DNA from: Mesoplasma sp. JKS002658
GTDB taxonomy: Bacteria; Bacillota_I; Bacilli_A; Mycoplasmatales; Mycoplasmataceae
Length of the DNA stretch: 64,000 nucleotides
NCBI RefSeq assembly: GCF_023566355.1
Contig: NZ_JAKNSW010000001.1
Coordinates: 1-64,000 of the forward strand
Direction of reading: 5' to 3'
Made by a program: the position numbers and the translations under genes. Numbering within the stretch: position 1 is the stretch's first letter; each line of letters starts with the position of its first letter. This document shows, one piece after another, positions 49,552 to 58,790 of the stretch. Below the pieces are notes generated by a model, which saw only the letters and a program-made list of their open reading frames with translations, was not told the origin of the DNA and ran no database searches.

Positions 49552-50658
49552 ATGAATCAATTAATTGGTAAGGAACAACTTCATATTCAAAAGAAGAGAT
49601 TTAATGAACTCGATATCAATGATTCATTTTTTGATAGTTTGAAGAAAGACTACAATTTTGGGAAAAATGAATTTGAAGTTTGATTTAAAAAGAAAGCTGA
49701 TGAAATGGCTTTTCTGGCCATTGACGATAACAACAAACTTTATGGTTTTCTCTATTTTAAAATTGAGGATAAAAATGAAGATTATTCTAATTTTTCACCA
49801 TCTTTACCTCCTAAAAAAAGACTAAAGATTGGAACTTTTAAAGTAGAATCCGAACCAAAAGGTCAAAAGATGGGCGAAAGGTTTTTGGGCTTTGTTTTTG
49901 ATAATGCTAAAGAATGTAAAGTTGATGAAATTTATGTAACCATTTTTGATGAGAGAGAGTATACGCAAGGACTTATCGCAATTTTTAAACAATGAGGTTT
50001 TCTCGAATGAGGAGTTGATAAAAAAACAGGTGAGAAAATTTATATAAAAAATCTAAACAAGTCTTCTTTTGATAGTTCAAAGAATATAAAATGAAATTTT
50101 CCAGTTCTAAAGCCAAATCACAATTATTTCTTTTTACCTATAAATCCAGAATTTCACAACGAACTCATTCCAGAACACATAGTTAAATATGAGAAGATTC
50201 CTGATTATGACCCCACTAAACCCTATAGAAATGCGCTAGAAAAAGTTTATGTGTCTCGCGCTAAATGAAAATTTAGGCAAAAAAATCCACCAAGTGAAGG
50301 TGATTTAATTTTACTTTATAGAATGGGTCGTGGATTAAATGGACAAAAGTATAAATCTGTAGTGACAACTGTTGCAGTAATTTCTGAAATATTTCTTCCA
50401 TCTGATAAAATTACTTTTTTTGATTTTTGTAAGAATCGTAGTATTTTTGATGAGAAACAGCTGGAAAAATATTGAAAGGAAAAAAACGGAATTAATCTTG
50501 CAGTTATTAAGTTCATACCACTTTATAAAATGCCTCATAATGTGGTTTTGAATGAATTATGAGATGTAAATATAATTTCTCCAGGATCAGGACCCCAATC
50601 ATTTGATGTAGTTTCGAAAGAAAATTTTGATAAAATAATTAAACTATCAAAGAACTAA
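49552..50658 (+). CDS. GNAT acetyltransferase fused to a PUA/EVE-like domain (unknown function)
   Basis: A 368-residue two-part protein with at least nine TGA (Trp) codons. The N-terminal ~150 residues look like a GNAT fold: a beta strand LYGFLYFKIED, the strand LKIGTFKVESE, and a CoA-loop-like KGQKMGERFLGFVFDNAKE at residues 103-121. The C-terminal half (about residues 200-368) contains KWKFRQKNPPSEGDLILLYRMG and VVTTVAVISEIF, like PUA/EVE-type nucleic-acid-binding folds. The next gene is an ASCH-domain protein. The pair is inserted between smpB and tmRNA. Not recognised as a named family; RNA modification, toxin or defence roles are possible. Confidence 0.65.
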
Positions 50659-50687
50659 AAGTTTAGAATAAGGTATAGGTGATTGTT

Positions 50688-51059
50688 ATGTGTAAAATTT
50701 TAATTTCAATCAATCCTGAATATGTTGAAAAAATTTTAAGTGGTGAAAAGAAATACGAATTTCGCAAGATTAATCCGAAACGAAAAGTTGATAAACTTAT
50801 TATTTATGAAACCTATCCTTTAATGAAAGTGGTTGCTGAAGCGGAAGTTAAAACAACACTTTACGATTCTTTAGAAACTATTTGAAACATAACAAAAGAG
50901 TTTTCTGGAATTAGCAAAGATTTTTTTGATGATTATTACATTAATAAAGAAAAGGCATTAGCATTTGAATTGATAAAGGTTAAAAAGTTTCCAAATCCTA
51001 AAGATTTGAGTGATTACAACATTAAAGTTGCTCCTCAATCTTTCATCTATTTAGACTAA
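50688..51059 (+). CDS. ASCH-domain protein
   Basis: A 123-residue protein with the ASCH signature GxKxxExR as GEKKYEFR (residues 19-26) after ISINPEYVEKILS. ASCH folds are related to PUA and bind RNA or modified nucleosides. The C-terminal segment SFIYLD closes the fold. ATG at 50688 follows ATAGGTG by seven bases. It lies 29 bases after the GNAT/PUA gene, and the two probably form an operon. Confidence 0.82.
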
Positions 51060-51089
51060 TTAACCTGAGTTTTTTGCAATGAGTTTTGC

Positions 51090-51118
51090 TTGTTAAATAC
51101 CTAATTTTCGCATAAAAT
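51090..51118 (+). promoter_or_regulatory. Promoter of tmRNA
   Basis: TTGTTA (51090-51095) and TAAAAT (51113-51118) are separated by exactly 17 bases, 28 bases before the mature tmRNA 5' end. Confidence 0.65.
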
Positions 51119-51146
51119 AAGAGTGTGATTTCAATTAGATCATCAC

Positions 51147-51560
51147 GGGGGTGTCCTGGTTTCGACAGGATATCTGTTGTCTATAACAGCAGTGGTCTGG
51201 TAAACCTAAAGACTACTAGGTTTGATTAAACGCAAACAAAAAAGAAGAAAAATTTGAAATGCCAGCATTTATGATGACAAACAATCAAGCTGGGGCAGCT
51301 TTATTAACTGCTTAATCCAACTTTAATTTAAGTTAAACATTTCTAAGGGTAGTAGTTTTAGTCGGTTAATTATTATCTTTTTACCCAATCGATTCCGAAG
51401 TTATGATTGCAATAAATAGCTTTTAAATACCATTGCAAATGATTCTTTAATCCTTTGTTGATTTCAGTTAATTAATCATCAGTTAGGAAAGCAAATAAAC
51501 TTGTAGACGTTATAGACAAGGGTTTCTTGGACGCGGGTTCAATTCCCGCCATCTCCACCA
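51147..51560 (+). ncRNA. ssrA: tmRNA (SsrA)
   Basis: 414 bases, from GGGGGTGTCCTGGTTTCGAC to the encoded CCA end (51558-51560). The 5' GGGGGTG pairs with CATCTCC near the 3' end, and the T arm GCGGGTTCAATTCCCGC is intact. The tag reading frame resumes at GCA 51232 and ends at TAA 51313-51315, giving 27 encoded residues that start ANKKEEKFEMPAFMM and end AGAALLTA. An internal EMPAFMM motif and a hydrophobic C terminus resemble tags of spiroplasmas and Mesoplasma. It rescues stalled ribosomes with SmpB, and the tag marks proteins for proteolysis (Lon or FtsH in mollicutes). Confidence 0.97.
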
Positions 51561-51584
51561 AATGCTGAATTCAGCACCATCAAG

Positions 51585-51620
51585 ACAAGACATGCACAAG
51601 CAAATGATGTCTTGTTTTTT
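51585..51620 (+). terminator. Terminator after tmRNA
   Basis: ACAAGACAT pairs with ATGTCTTGT around a short A-rich loop, with T residues after. A small palindrome GCTGAATTCAGC lies at 51564-51575, directly after the CCA. Confidence 0.75.
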
Positions 51621-51665
51621 TATTTTTGATAGAATTAACAGAAGTATTAACAAAGGAAAATTTTA

Positions 51666-53087
51666 ATGAAAGAATTGAGCGAACTCACTTTAGAGATCCA
51701 AAAAGTTTTACAAACCCGTGATAAAAAAAGAATTAATAAGTTATTTAACACGTACCAAGATGTTGACATTGCTAGTGCTTTAAACCAGTTAGATGATGAA
51801 GCTGAGATTATTGCTACTTTTGAATTGATTAATAAGAAATATCAAACTACCTTATTTCCTTATTTAAACTTAGAAACTCAAGAATTATTGGTAAAGAATT
51901 TAAATAACAATGATTTAAAGCTTTTAGTTAACAATATTTATAGTGATGACTTGGTTGATTTAATTGATGATTTACACAAAGATGATGTTAAAAAAGTTCT
52001 TGATTTAACTAGTGCTGAAAAGCGCTTAGAATTAAACAATATTCTTCAACACGACGAACAAACTGCTGGAGGGATTATGAGTGTTAACTTTTTAAAGTTA
52101 CCCCAAACTTTGACAGTCTCAGAAGCAATTAAAGCAGTCCAAGCTGTTCATGATAAGGTTGAAAATGTTGATGATTTATTCATTGTTGATGACTTTGAAA
52201 CTTTGGTAGGACAAATCCAGCTGAAAGACCTACTGTTCAATGATAGTGAAGCTAAGTTGGAAACCATTATGAATACAGCAGTAGTTTCAACAAAAATTGA
52301 TAAAGACCAAGAAGAAGTTGCTCAAGTTTTTAAACGTTATGATTTGAATAGTTTGCCTGTAGTTACTCTTGATAATAAGTTAGCAGGAGTAATTGCGATT
52401 GATGATGTGGTTGATGTAATCGAACGAGAAACTACTGAAGATCTACAACGTTTTGCTGGGATTACACCATTCAACGATGATGATCCTTTCAAACAAAGAA
52501 TTGGGGGAATGTTTCTTTCTCGTTTAATTTGACTGGGTGGGGGAATGTTGTTTGCCACGATTGTGCAAATTTTATTAGTCGTTTTTTTCAATGACTATGG
52601 CTTAAATCTCGCTGATTTAGGAACAGTTAATGATGCTAAGTATGGGGCTATTTATTTGTATGTTCCGTTAGTTTTTGTTTTAATGGGAGTTTGTGGAATT
52701 GGTGTGAACCAATCAACAAGTAATGTTGTTCGCGCGTTGTCAATTAATGATGATCATAAAAAACTGCGTCGTTTAGTCTTTAAAGAAATGTTAACTTCTT
52801 TAATTGTTAGTGTTGTGATGGTTGTTTTAAATATCTTACGATTAGTAATCTTCTATGCAATTCAATTCAATGACATCAAAAGTCAAGGTTTATGAGATGC
52901 GGTTTTAGCCAGCAGTGTGACTTTGATTCTTGGTATTCTTTTAAGTGGATTATTAGGATCGCTATTACCAATTGGGGCTAAAAAACTCAAACGTGATCCT
53001 TCATTAGTTTCTTCTCCACTAATGATTGGCATTATTACTATTGTTGTTTGTGCGATTTTCTTTGGTTTAGGACTAGCATTTTACTAA
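51666..53087 (+). CDS. mgtE: Magnesium transporter MgtE
   Basis: A 473-residue Mg2+ channel. The layout is an N-terminal MgtE domain, two CBS domains (about residues 135-255, including TAGGIMSVNFLKLPQTLTV and MNTAVVSTK), and five membrane helices from about residue 285. The pore-region sequence GVCGIGVNQSTSNVVRAL (family: GNAGNQ) and the C-terminal DPSLVSSPLMIGI (family: DPA..S.P..T) are visible with differences. Two TGA codons encode Trp. Confidence 0.92.
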
Positions 53088-53106
53088 AAAATAGAGAGAG
53101 AAAAAC

Positions 53107-53769
53107 ATGCGTTTAAGAAATAAAAACTGAACAAAAGATTATTTATTAAATCACCCTCAGCATTTAATTTCTGTGTCAAACGACCAGTTGAAAGTAGGAG
53201 ATTTTTTTGCTAATCACAACCAATTTTATGCTTTAGAAATTGGTTGTGGTAAGGGTGATTTTTTGATTGCTCAATCTTTAATTCATCCCGACTGAAACTT
53301 GGTTGGTTTGGAAAAAGAAAGTACGGTGGTTGGGGTTGCTTTAAAAAAAGCTTTAATTACAAAGCACGAACAACTTGATAATTTAAAGTTTATGAATGGA
53401 TTTGCAGAAAAACTTCAACAAGTTTTTCTGCCTAACTCTTTTGATTGTCTTTTCTTAAATTTTTCCGATCCTTGACCAAAAGCAAAACACTATAAAAAAC
53501 GGTTAACTTATCAAACATTTCTTGATGACTATTTTAAAATTTTAAAACCATCAGGAAAAGTTGAGTTAAAAACTGATAATGACCAACTTTATCAGTTTAG
53601 TTTAGAACAAATAACTGCACATCCGCAATGGAGAATTGTTTATCAAACTACTGATTTGTATGCTGATGCTAACCAGTTAAAAACTAATGTTCCTACTGAA
53701 TATGAGAAGAAGTTTCATGCTCAAGGAAAAACGATTAAGAAAATCATTTTCCAACCCCAGTCACTATAA
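53107..53769 (+). CDS. trmB: tRNA (guanine-N7-)-methyltransferase
   Basis: A 220-residue SAM-dependent enzyme that makes m7G46 in tRNA. The SAM motif EIGCGKGDFLI and the family signature FSDPWPKAKHYKKRLT are clear. Three TGA codons encode Trp, including the DPWPK one. ATG at 53107 is 19 bases after the mgtE stop. Confidence 0.94.
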
Positions 53770-53806
53770 AAATTTTATTGCAAAAAACCAAGAGTTAAAA
53801 AGGATC

Positions 53807-53855
53807 CAAGGCTTCTACTGAAGCCTTGCCAGTCTATTTTGGTGTAAAATAGACT
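53807..53855 (+). other. Tandem perfect hairpins downstream of trmB
   Basis: Two adjacent perfect stem-loops, CAAGGCTTC / GAAGCCTTG (53807-53828) and AGTCTATTTT / AAAATAGACT (53831-53855), sit two bases apart without a following T run. They may act as a transcription or processing end for mgtE-trmB or as an RNA stability element. The stretch from here to 54026 shows no gene. Confidence 0.6.
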
Positions 53856-54026
53856 GTCCCAAATTAAAACAGGGAAAATAATTTTTAGTTAACTTTTTTT
53901 GTGCTGTGGAAAAATAATTATCACCTTGATAAATAGGGGCTTATTTAAAAAGGTAATAATTCCAGAATGACAAACTTTGTTTTTTACTGTTTTTTTTAAA
54001 AACAATTAAGGTTATTATTATTTACA

Positions 54027-54032
54027 TAAAAT
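54027..54032 (+). promoter_or_regulatory. -10 box of the first lipoprotein transcript
   Basis: CATAAAAT before the riboswitch resembles the tmRNA -10 (CATAAAAT at 51111-51118). No clear -35 is visible. Confidence 0.4.
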
Positions 54033-54043
54033 TGAATATCAAA

Positions 54044-54109
54044 TTCTTATATAGGGTAACACAATGGGTTACTGACTCCACCCCTACCAGAAATCAGGGA
54101 CTATAAGAA
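54044..54109 (+). promoter_or_regulatory. 2'-deoxyguanosine-type purine riboswitch (aptamer) upstream of the first lipoprotein gene
   Basis: P1 is TTCTTATA (54044-54051) with TATAAGAA (54102-54109). P2 is GGTAAC with GTTAC(T), and its loop contains ATGG. P3 is CCCT with AGGG, and its loop contains ACC, so GG and CC can form the loop-loop kissing pairs. The J2/3 joint reads ACTCCACC, in contrast to the guanine/adenine TTTCTACC. The base equivalent to position 51 of B. subtilis xpt is C, the change known to favour 2'-deoxyguanosine. The overall pattern TATA-GGGTA-C-AATGGG-TACTGAC matches the 2'-dG-I aptamers known from Mesoplasma florum. The joint J3/1 is ACTAT. Confidence 0.85.
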
Positions 54110-54130
54110 CATACTCTAGGTATGTTTAAT

Positions 54131-54169
54131 GAGGATTATTACTTTTGATAATAAATAATCCTCTTTTTT
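54131..54169 (+). terminator. Terminator in the first riboswitch expression platform
   Basis: GAGGATTATT / AATAATCCTC (perfect 10 bp) with a T run lies 21 bases after the aptamer and before the coding region. Two bases before it ends AACATAC...GTATGTT (54108-54126), which can also pair with AAACATACCT (54208-54217) next to the ribosome-binding site. Confidence 0.75.
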
Positions 54170-54232
54170 ATGGGTCTGCTGATTGAGAATACGTGTTTTC
54201 TTTTTTAAAACATACCTGAAGGAGGGTGAATA

Positions 54233-55639
54233 ATGAAAAAAATCCTGCCTTTATTAGGGGGTCTTGTAATTACCAGTATTGCCTCTACAAGCGTTGTTTC
54301 TTGTATTGCTCCCCGATATGCTGTGGGTAGTCCGGGACAAAGGGTGGTAGTTTCCACCAGTGGTCGGATTAACGATCATTCTTTCAATCAAGATGCTTAT
54401 ATTGGCATGAAAAACTTTGTTAAATCAGAATACGGATTGGATGGTCAGAACAATTATGTTGAAGCTGCTGATACCTCAAGCACTTCGGTGGTTTCTGCCT
54501 ATCGTTTAGCAAAACTTAAAAGGGCTGATGCTGTTATTTTACCAGGATTTAATCACATAACTACAATTGCTGCAGCAGCAAAGCTTTTTGGTGAAAAAAC
54601 TATTGTTTTAGTTGATGGAACACCAGGAAGTACTGACAAACTTTATGATCATGTTATTAGTGTTTTATTTAATTCTCAACTAGGAGGTGTGCAAGCGGCT
54701 TTTGATGCTGCGTATTGAGCAACTACTAAGGTTAGGGATGCCCAAGGCAATGAAACAGAAAAAATGCAAGGTGATGCGAGTGGGGATGGAAAAATTACCT
54801 TCGGTACTTTTGCTGGAGCTTCAAATAAATATGGAGTTGATAACTACATGTGAGGCTTGTTATTAGGAATGGATCTATTCAATAAGTGATATGGTGAAAC
54901 TCGTGGTTATGTTCGTCTTGCAAACACTGATGATTATAAAATTGAATCAGTAAAAGTGACCAACACCAGTAGTTACGACTGGTGAACTAATAATTTTGAT
55001 TTAGGAGGAGCTACCAAATCAGGGATTGTTTCTAAGCTAGTTGATGATCGCAAGGCTGATATCATTTTTCCTGTGGCTGGACCTCAAATTGAAGATGTTT
55101 TAAATTATCATCCTCGTAGTAGTAGTTATAAAGGTTTACCTTATGTTATTGGAATTGATGTTGATCAAGCTGAAATTTTTAATGGTTCTGCTTATCACGG
55201 GCGCTTTATTACTAGTGCAATTAAAAATGTTCATAGTGCCACAAAAATTGCTTTACAACACGCTCAATCGTTAGTAAATAAACAAGTTGATGGAAGTTAT
55301 GCTGCCAAAACAAGTGCTGATGAAATGTGGGATGGTACTACTCCTGGACGTTATAAAAACTGGTCAGTTGACCTTTTAGATGATGGTAGTGGTAAGTACA
55401 AAATCAGCAAGCATTATTTACGCTTGTTTGATGGAGAAAATGGTGATAACCCTGATGAAGCAGGATCACTACCAGTTGATGCAAGTGATGTGCTAATTAA
55501 TTTTGTTAATAACGCGTTTGCTGATTTAGGAACTACAGCAATTGATTATTTGAACGGAAAAATTATTACTAAGTTAGCTCAAGAGATTATCGATAGAGCT
55601 AGAAACGAAGAATTTAGACTAATTTATGATGAAAAATAA
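54233..55639 (+). CDS. BMP-family substrate-binding lipoprotein 1
   Basis: A 468-residue lipoprotein. The signal peptide ends in lipobox VVSC with Cys24. The BMP domain (Med/PnrA type, purine nucleoside binding) is recognisable from INDHSFNQDAYIGMKNF and the DxxxxxF-type AADTSSTSVVSAYRLAKLKRADAVILPGF. Around residues 168-190 an inserted segment contains a dockerin-like DASGDGKI (D181). Four TGA codons encode Trp. A strong GGAGGG precedes the ATG. Its paralogue follows; both lie before the ABC transporter genes, whose nucleoside-uptake role is known in related mollicutes. Confidence 0.88.
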
Positions 55640-55690
55640 TTTAGTAATAAATTAAAACCTCATGTTAAAATTAAATATATAAAATAAAGG

Positions 55691-55761
55691 AAATTCTTAT
55701 ATAAGATATCAGAACGGGATATTGTTTCTACCTCTAACCTATTAGAGACTATGAGAATTTA
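55691..55761 (+). promoter_or_regulatory. Guanine-class purine riboswitch upstream of the second lipoprotein gene
   Basis: P1 is an 11-bp stem AAATTCTTATA / TATGAGAATTT. P2 is GATATC / GATATT with loop AGAACGG. J2/3 is the canonical TTTCTACC. P3 is TCTA / TAGA with loop ACCTAT (CC for the GG kissing pairs). J3/1 is ACTAT, with C at the guanine-specifying position 74. A copy of the P1 5' strand, ATTCTTAT, lies at 55782-55789 and could pair with the P1 3' strand (55751-55758) instead, a switch-like alternative. No T-run terminator is seen, so control may be at the level of translation. Confidence 0.85.
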
Positions 55762-55835
55762 GTAGTTAAAAATAACTTCTGATTCTTATCTGAAACATTC
55801 CACTTTTGTTTGAATCTTGGCAAGAGGGAAATGGT

Positions 55836-57191
55836 GTGAAAAAAACTTTAGGCATTTTGTCATCAATTGGTGTGATTGGCATTAGTACTACAAGTGTAAT
55901 TGGATGTATTGCTCCTAAATATGCTAGTGGTGTTGAGGGCCAACGAGTGGTTTTAGTTACTGAAAGTGGTAAAGTCGACGATCACGCTTTCAATGAAGAC
56001 GCTTACAAAGGAATGAATACCTATTTAATGTACAATTATAACCTGATTGGGAAAAATAATTATGTTGAGTCAGTCGACGCTTCTTACACTTCCCTGGTTT
56101 CAGGTTACCGTTTAGCAAAACTTAAAAAAGCTGATGCGTTGGTTTTGTCAGGATTTGCTCATATCCCTACTTTAAGTGAAGCTACCAAGTTGTTTAAAAA
56201 TCAATCTGTAATTCTGATTGATGGAAAAGCAGACTATGATAATCCTGAATATCAAAATGTGATTAGTATTGTTTTTAATTCCCAAATTGCAAGTATGCAA
56301 GCAGTTTTTGATGCTGCTTATTGAGCAACTACCAAGGTTAAGGATGCTCAAGGCAATGAAACAGAAAAAATGCAAGGTGATGTTAATGGGGATGGAAAAA
56401 TTACTTTTGGTACTTTTGGAGGAACCTCGTTTAAGTATGCAGTAGATAACTATATGTGGGGGGCATTCTTGGGAGTTGAACTTTTCAATCAGTATTATGC
56501 CACTACCTCTGAATCATACCGAAAAATTTATTTAGCCAATACTTCCACTCATCAAGTGGGTGATTTGAAAATTACTTCTTCATCCGATGCTGCTTATTAC
56601 AGCGGTAATTTTCAATTAGGAGGGGCTACTAAATCAGGTATTGTTGATAAGTTAATTGGTCAAGAAAAATCAGACTTAATTTTTCCGATTGCTGGGCCTC
56701 AAATTCAAGATGTTTTAAACTATATTCCTCGTGGGTTTAATGGTCGACCTTACATTATTGGGGTGGATGGAGATCAAGCGACTGCTTATGATAGTGATGC
56801 TGTTCACGGACGTTTTATTACTAGTGCAATTAAAAATATTAGTAGTGCCACACAAGCTGCCTTACAACATTCTTCTTCTTTAAAAGATAGGAGCGGGAAT
56901 GCTTGAACTGACGTGTGGGATGGTCTTTCTCCAACTCCAGCTTTGAATTGGTCCGTGGATTTGGTTGATGATGGTAGTGGGAAATATCAACTTAAAACCC
57001 ATAAGTTATTCTTATATGATGAAGAAAAACAAGACGATGCACCAGATGCTACCAATGTCTTAATTAATTACGTCAATGCTGCTTTTGAAAAAACCAGCAT
57101 GGAGATTAGTAGTTATATGGACGGGGCTTTAATTCAGAAGATTGCTGAGGAAATTGTTGCAAAAAAGTTAATCGCGGTGAAATTAAGTTAG
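55836..57191 (+). CDS. BMP-family substrate-binding lipoprotein 2
   Basis: A 451-residue paralogue of the preceding lipoprotein. The signal peptide carries lipobox VIGC with Cys24, and matching BMP segments follow (VDDHAFNEDAYKGMN, SVDASYTSLVSGYRLAKLKKADALVLSGF). The insert has a dockerin-like DVNGDGKIT. GTG at 55836 gives a normal signal peptide, with AGAGGGA about 7 bases upstream; a TTG ten codons earlier is less likely. Three TGA codons encode Trp. It is followed after 42 bases by the ABC ATPase gene. Confidence 0.88.
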
Positions 57192-57233
57192 TCAATGATA
57201 ATTAATGACTCTGAGCAAAGAAAGGAAAAAACA

Positions 57234-58790
57234 ATGAGTGAATATGCTGTAGAAATGCTTGATATTACCAAAACGTTTAACAACGGAATGATTGTTGCAA
57301 ATGATCATTTAACTTTAAGGGTAAAAAAGAATGACATTCATGCTTTGGTTGGTGAAAACGGGGCTGGTAAATCAACGTTGATGAGTATTTTATTTGGGAT
57401 GTACCAACCAGATAGTGGTGAAATTAAAATTAATGGTGAACCAGTAATTATTACTGATCCGATTAAAGCGAATCAATACAAAATTGGGATGGTTCACCAA
57501 CACTTTAAGTTAGTGCAGGTGATGAAGGTGTGAGAAAACATCGCGCTGGGAGTAGAAGAAACTAGTTTAAAAATCTTTACCAACCAAGCGAAGATTAAAC
57601 ACCAAATTACTAACATTATGGATCAATATGGTTTACACGTTGACTTGAACGCTAAGATTGAAGATATTTCTGTGGGGATGCAACAACGCGTAGAGATTTT
57701 AAAGATTCTTTATCGTAATGCTGATATTTTGGTCTTTGATGAACCAACAGCAGTGCTAACTCCTAAAGAAATCGATAATTTATTAATGATTATGAAGAAC
57801 TTACAAGCTAAAGGGAAGACGATTATTTTTATTACTCACAAACTTGAAGAGATTAAAAAGGTTGCTACGAAAGCGACAGTTATTCGTCTTGGTAAAAACG
57901 TCCGAGAATTTGATGTTAAAGAGATCAAAGGCAACGTGCTTGGTGAAGCTATGGTAGGAAGAAAACTTGTTAAAGTTAAAAACAAAGATCATACTCATGG
58001 CAAGAAAAAAGTTTTTGAAGTAATTAATTTAACTGTCAAAAAGGAAAGCGATCACCGTTTAAATGCTGTAGAGAACTTAAGTTTAACAATTCATGAAGGA
58101 GAAATTCTTGCAGTTGCAGGAGTAGAAGGAAACGGACAAAAAGAACTAATTGAAGCTGTTACTGGTTTACTTAAACCATCAAGTGGAGGAATTGTCTTTA
58201 AAGGGGTTAATATCAATAACACTTCGATTAAAAAGCGTTATGAAATGGGAATGAGTCATATTCCTGAAGACCGCCATAAGTACGGAATGATCATGGATTT
58301 TAACGTTTTAGACAATATTGTCTTACAAAGTATTGATAAGAAACCGTTCACAACTTTAAAAATGATTAATCAAAACGAAGTGGAAAAATATGGTGAACAA
58401 ATTATTCACCAGTATGATGTGCGCGGTAGTCGCAACGGAAAAGCATTATCACGAAGTCTGTCAGGAGGGAACCAACAAAAGTTTGTGGTTGGAAGAGAAA
58501 TTAATCGGGCTCATGACTTACTAGTAGTGGTTCAACCAACTCGTGGATTAGATATTGGCGCAATTGAATATATCCACAGTCAAATCTTAGCAGAAAAAGC
58601 GCAGAATAAAGCGGTGTTACTAGTATCTTATGAACTTAGTGAAGTCATGAGTTTAGCTGATAACATTGCAGTGATTAATGATGGTCGGATTATTAAAACT
58701 TTGAGTGCTAATAAAGTTAAACGAGCAGAGATTGGGGCATTAATGGGTGGTAGCACCTTAACTCAGAAAGGGGTTAATCTTCATGAATAA
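57234..58790 (+). CDS. Sugar/nucleoside-type ABC transporter ATP-binding protein (two ATPase domains)
   Basis: A 518-residue protein with two ABC domains. The first has GENGAGKST, the signature ISVGMQQRVEIL and FDEPTAVLTP; the second has a degenerate Walker A, GVEGNGQKE, and the signature LSGGNQQKFV. This RbsA-like arrangement is shared with the BMP-dependent nucleoside transporters (for example YufO-type). One TGA (Trp) is at about residue 100. ATG at 57234 follows AAAGGA; an upstream in-frame start adds 13 unlikely residues. The stop overlaps the first permease gene. Confidence 0.92.

Noticed and set aside
54170-54208. 12-codon ORF in the first riboswitch platform as a leader-peptide gene.
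   Set aside because: It lacks a ribosome-binding site and no codon bias or regulatory codons are seen; kept only as a remark.
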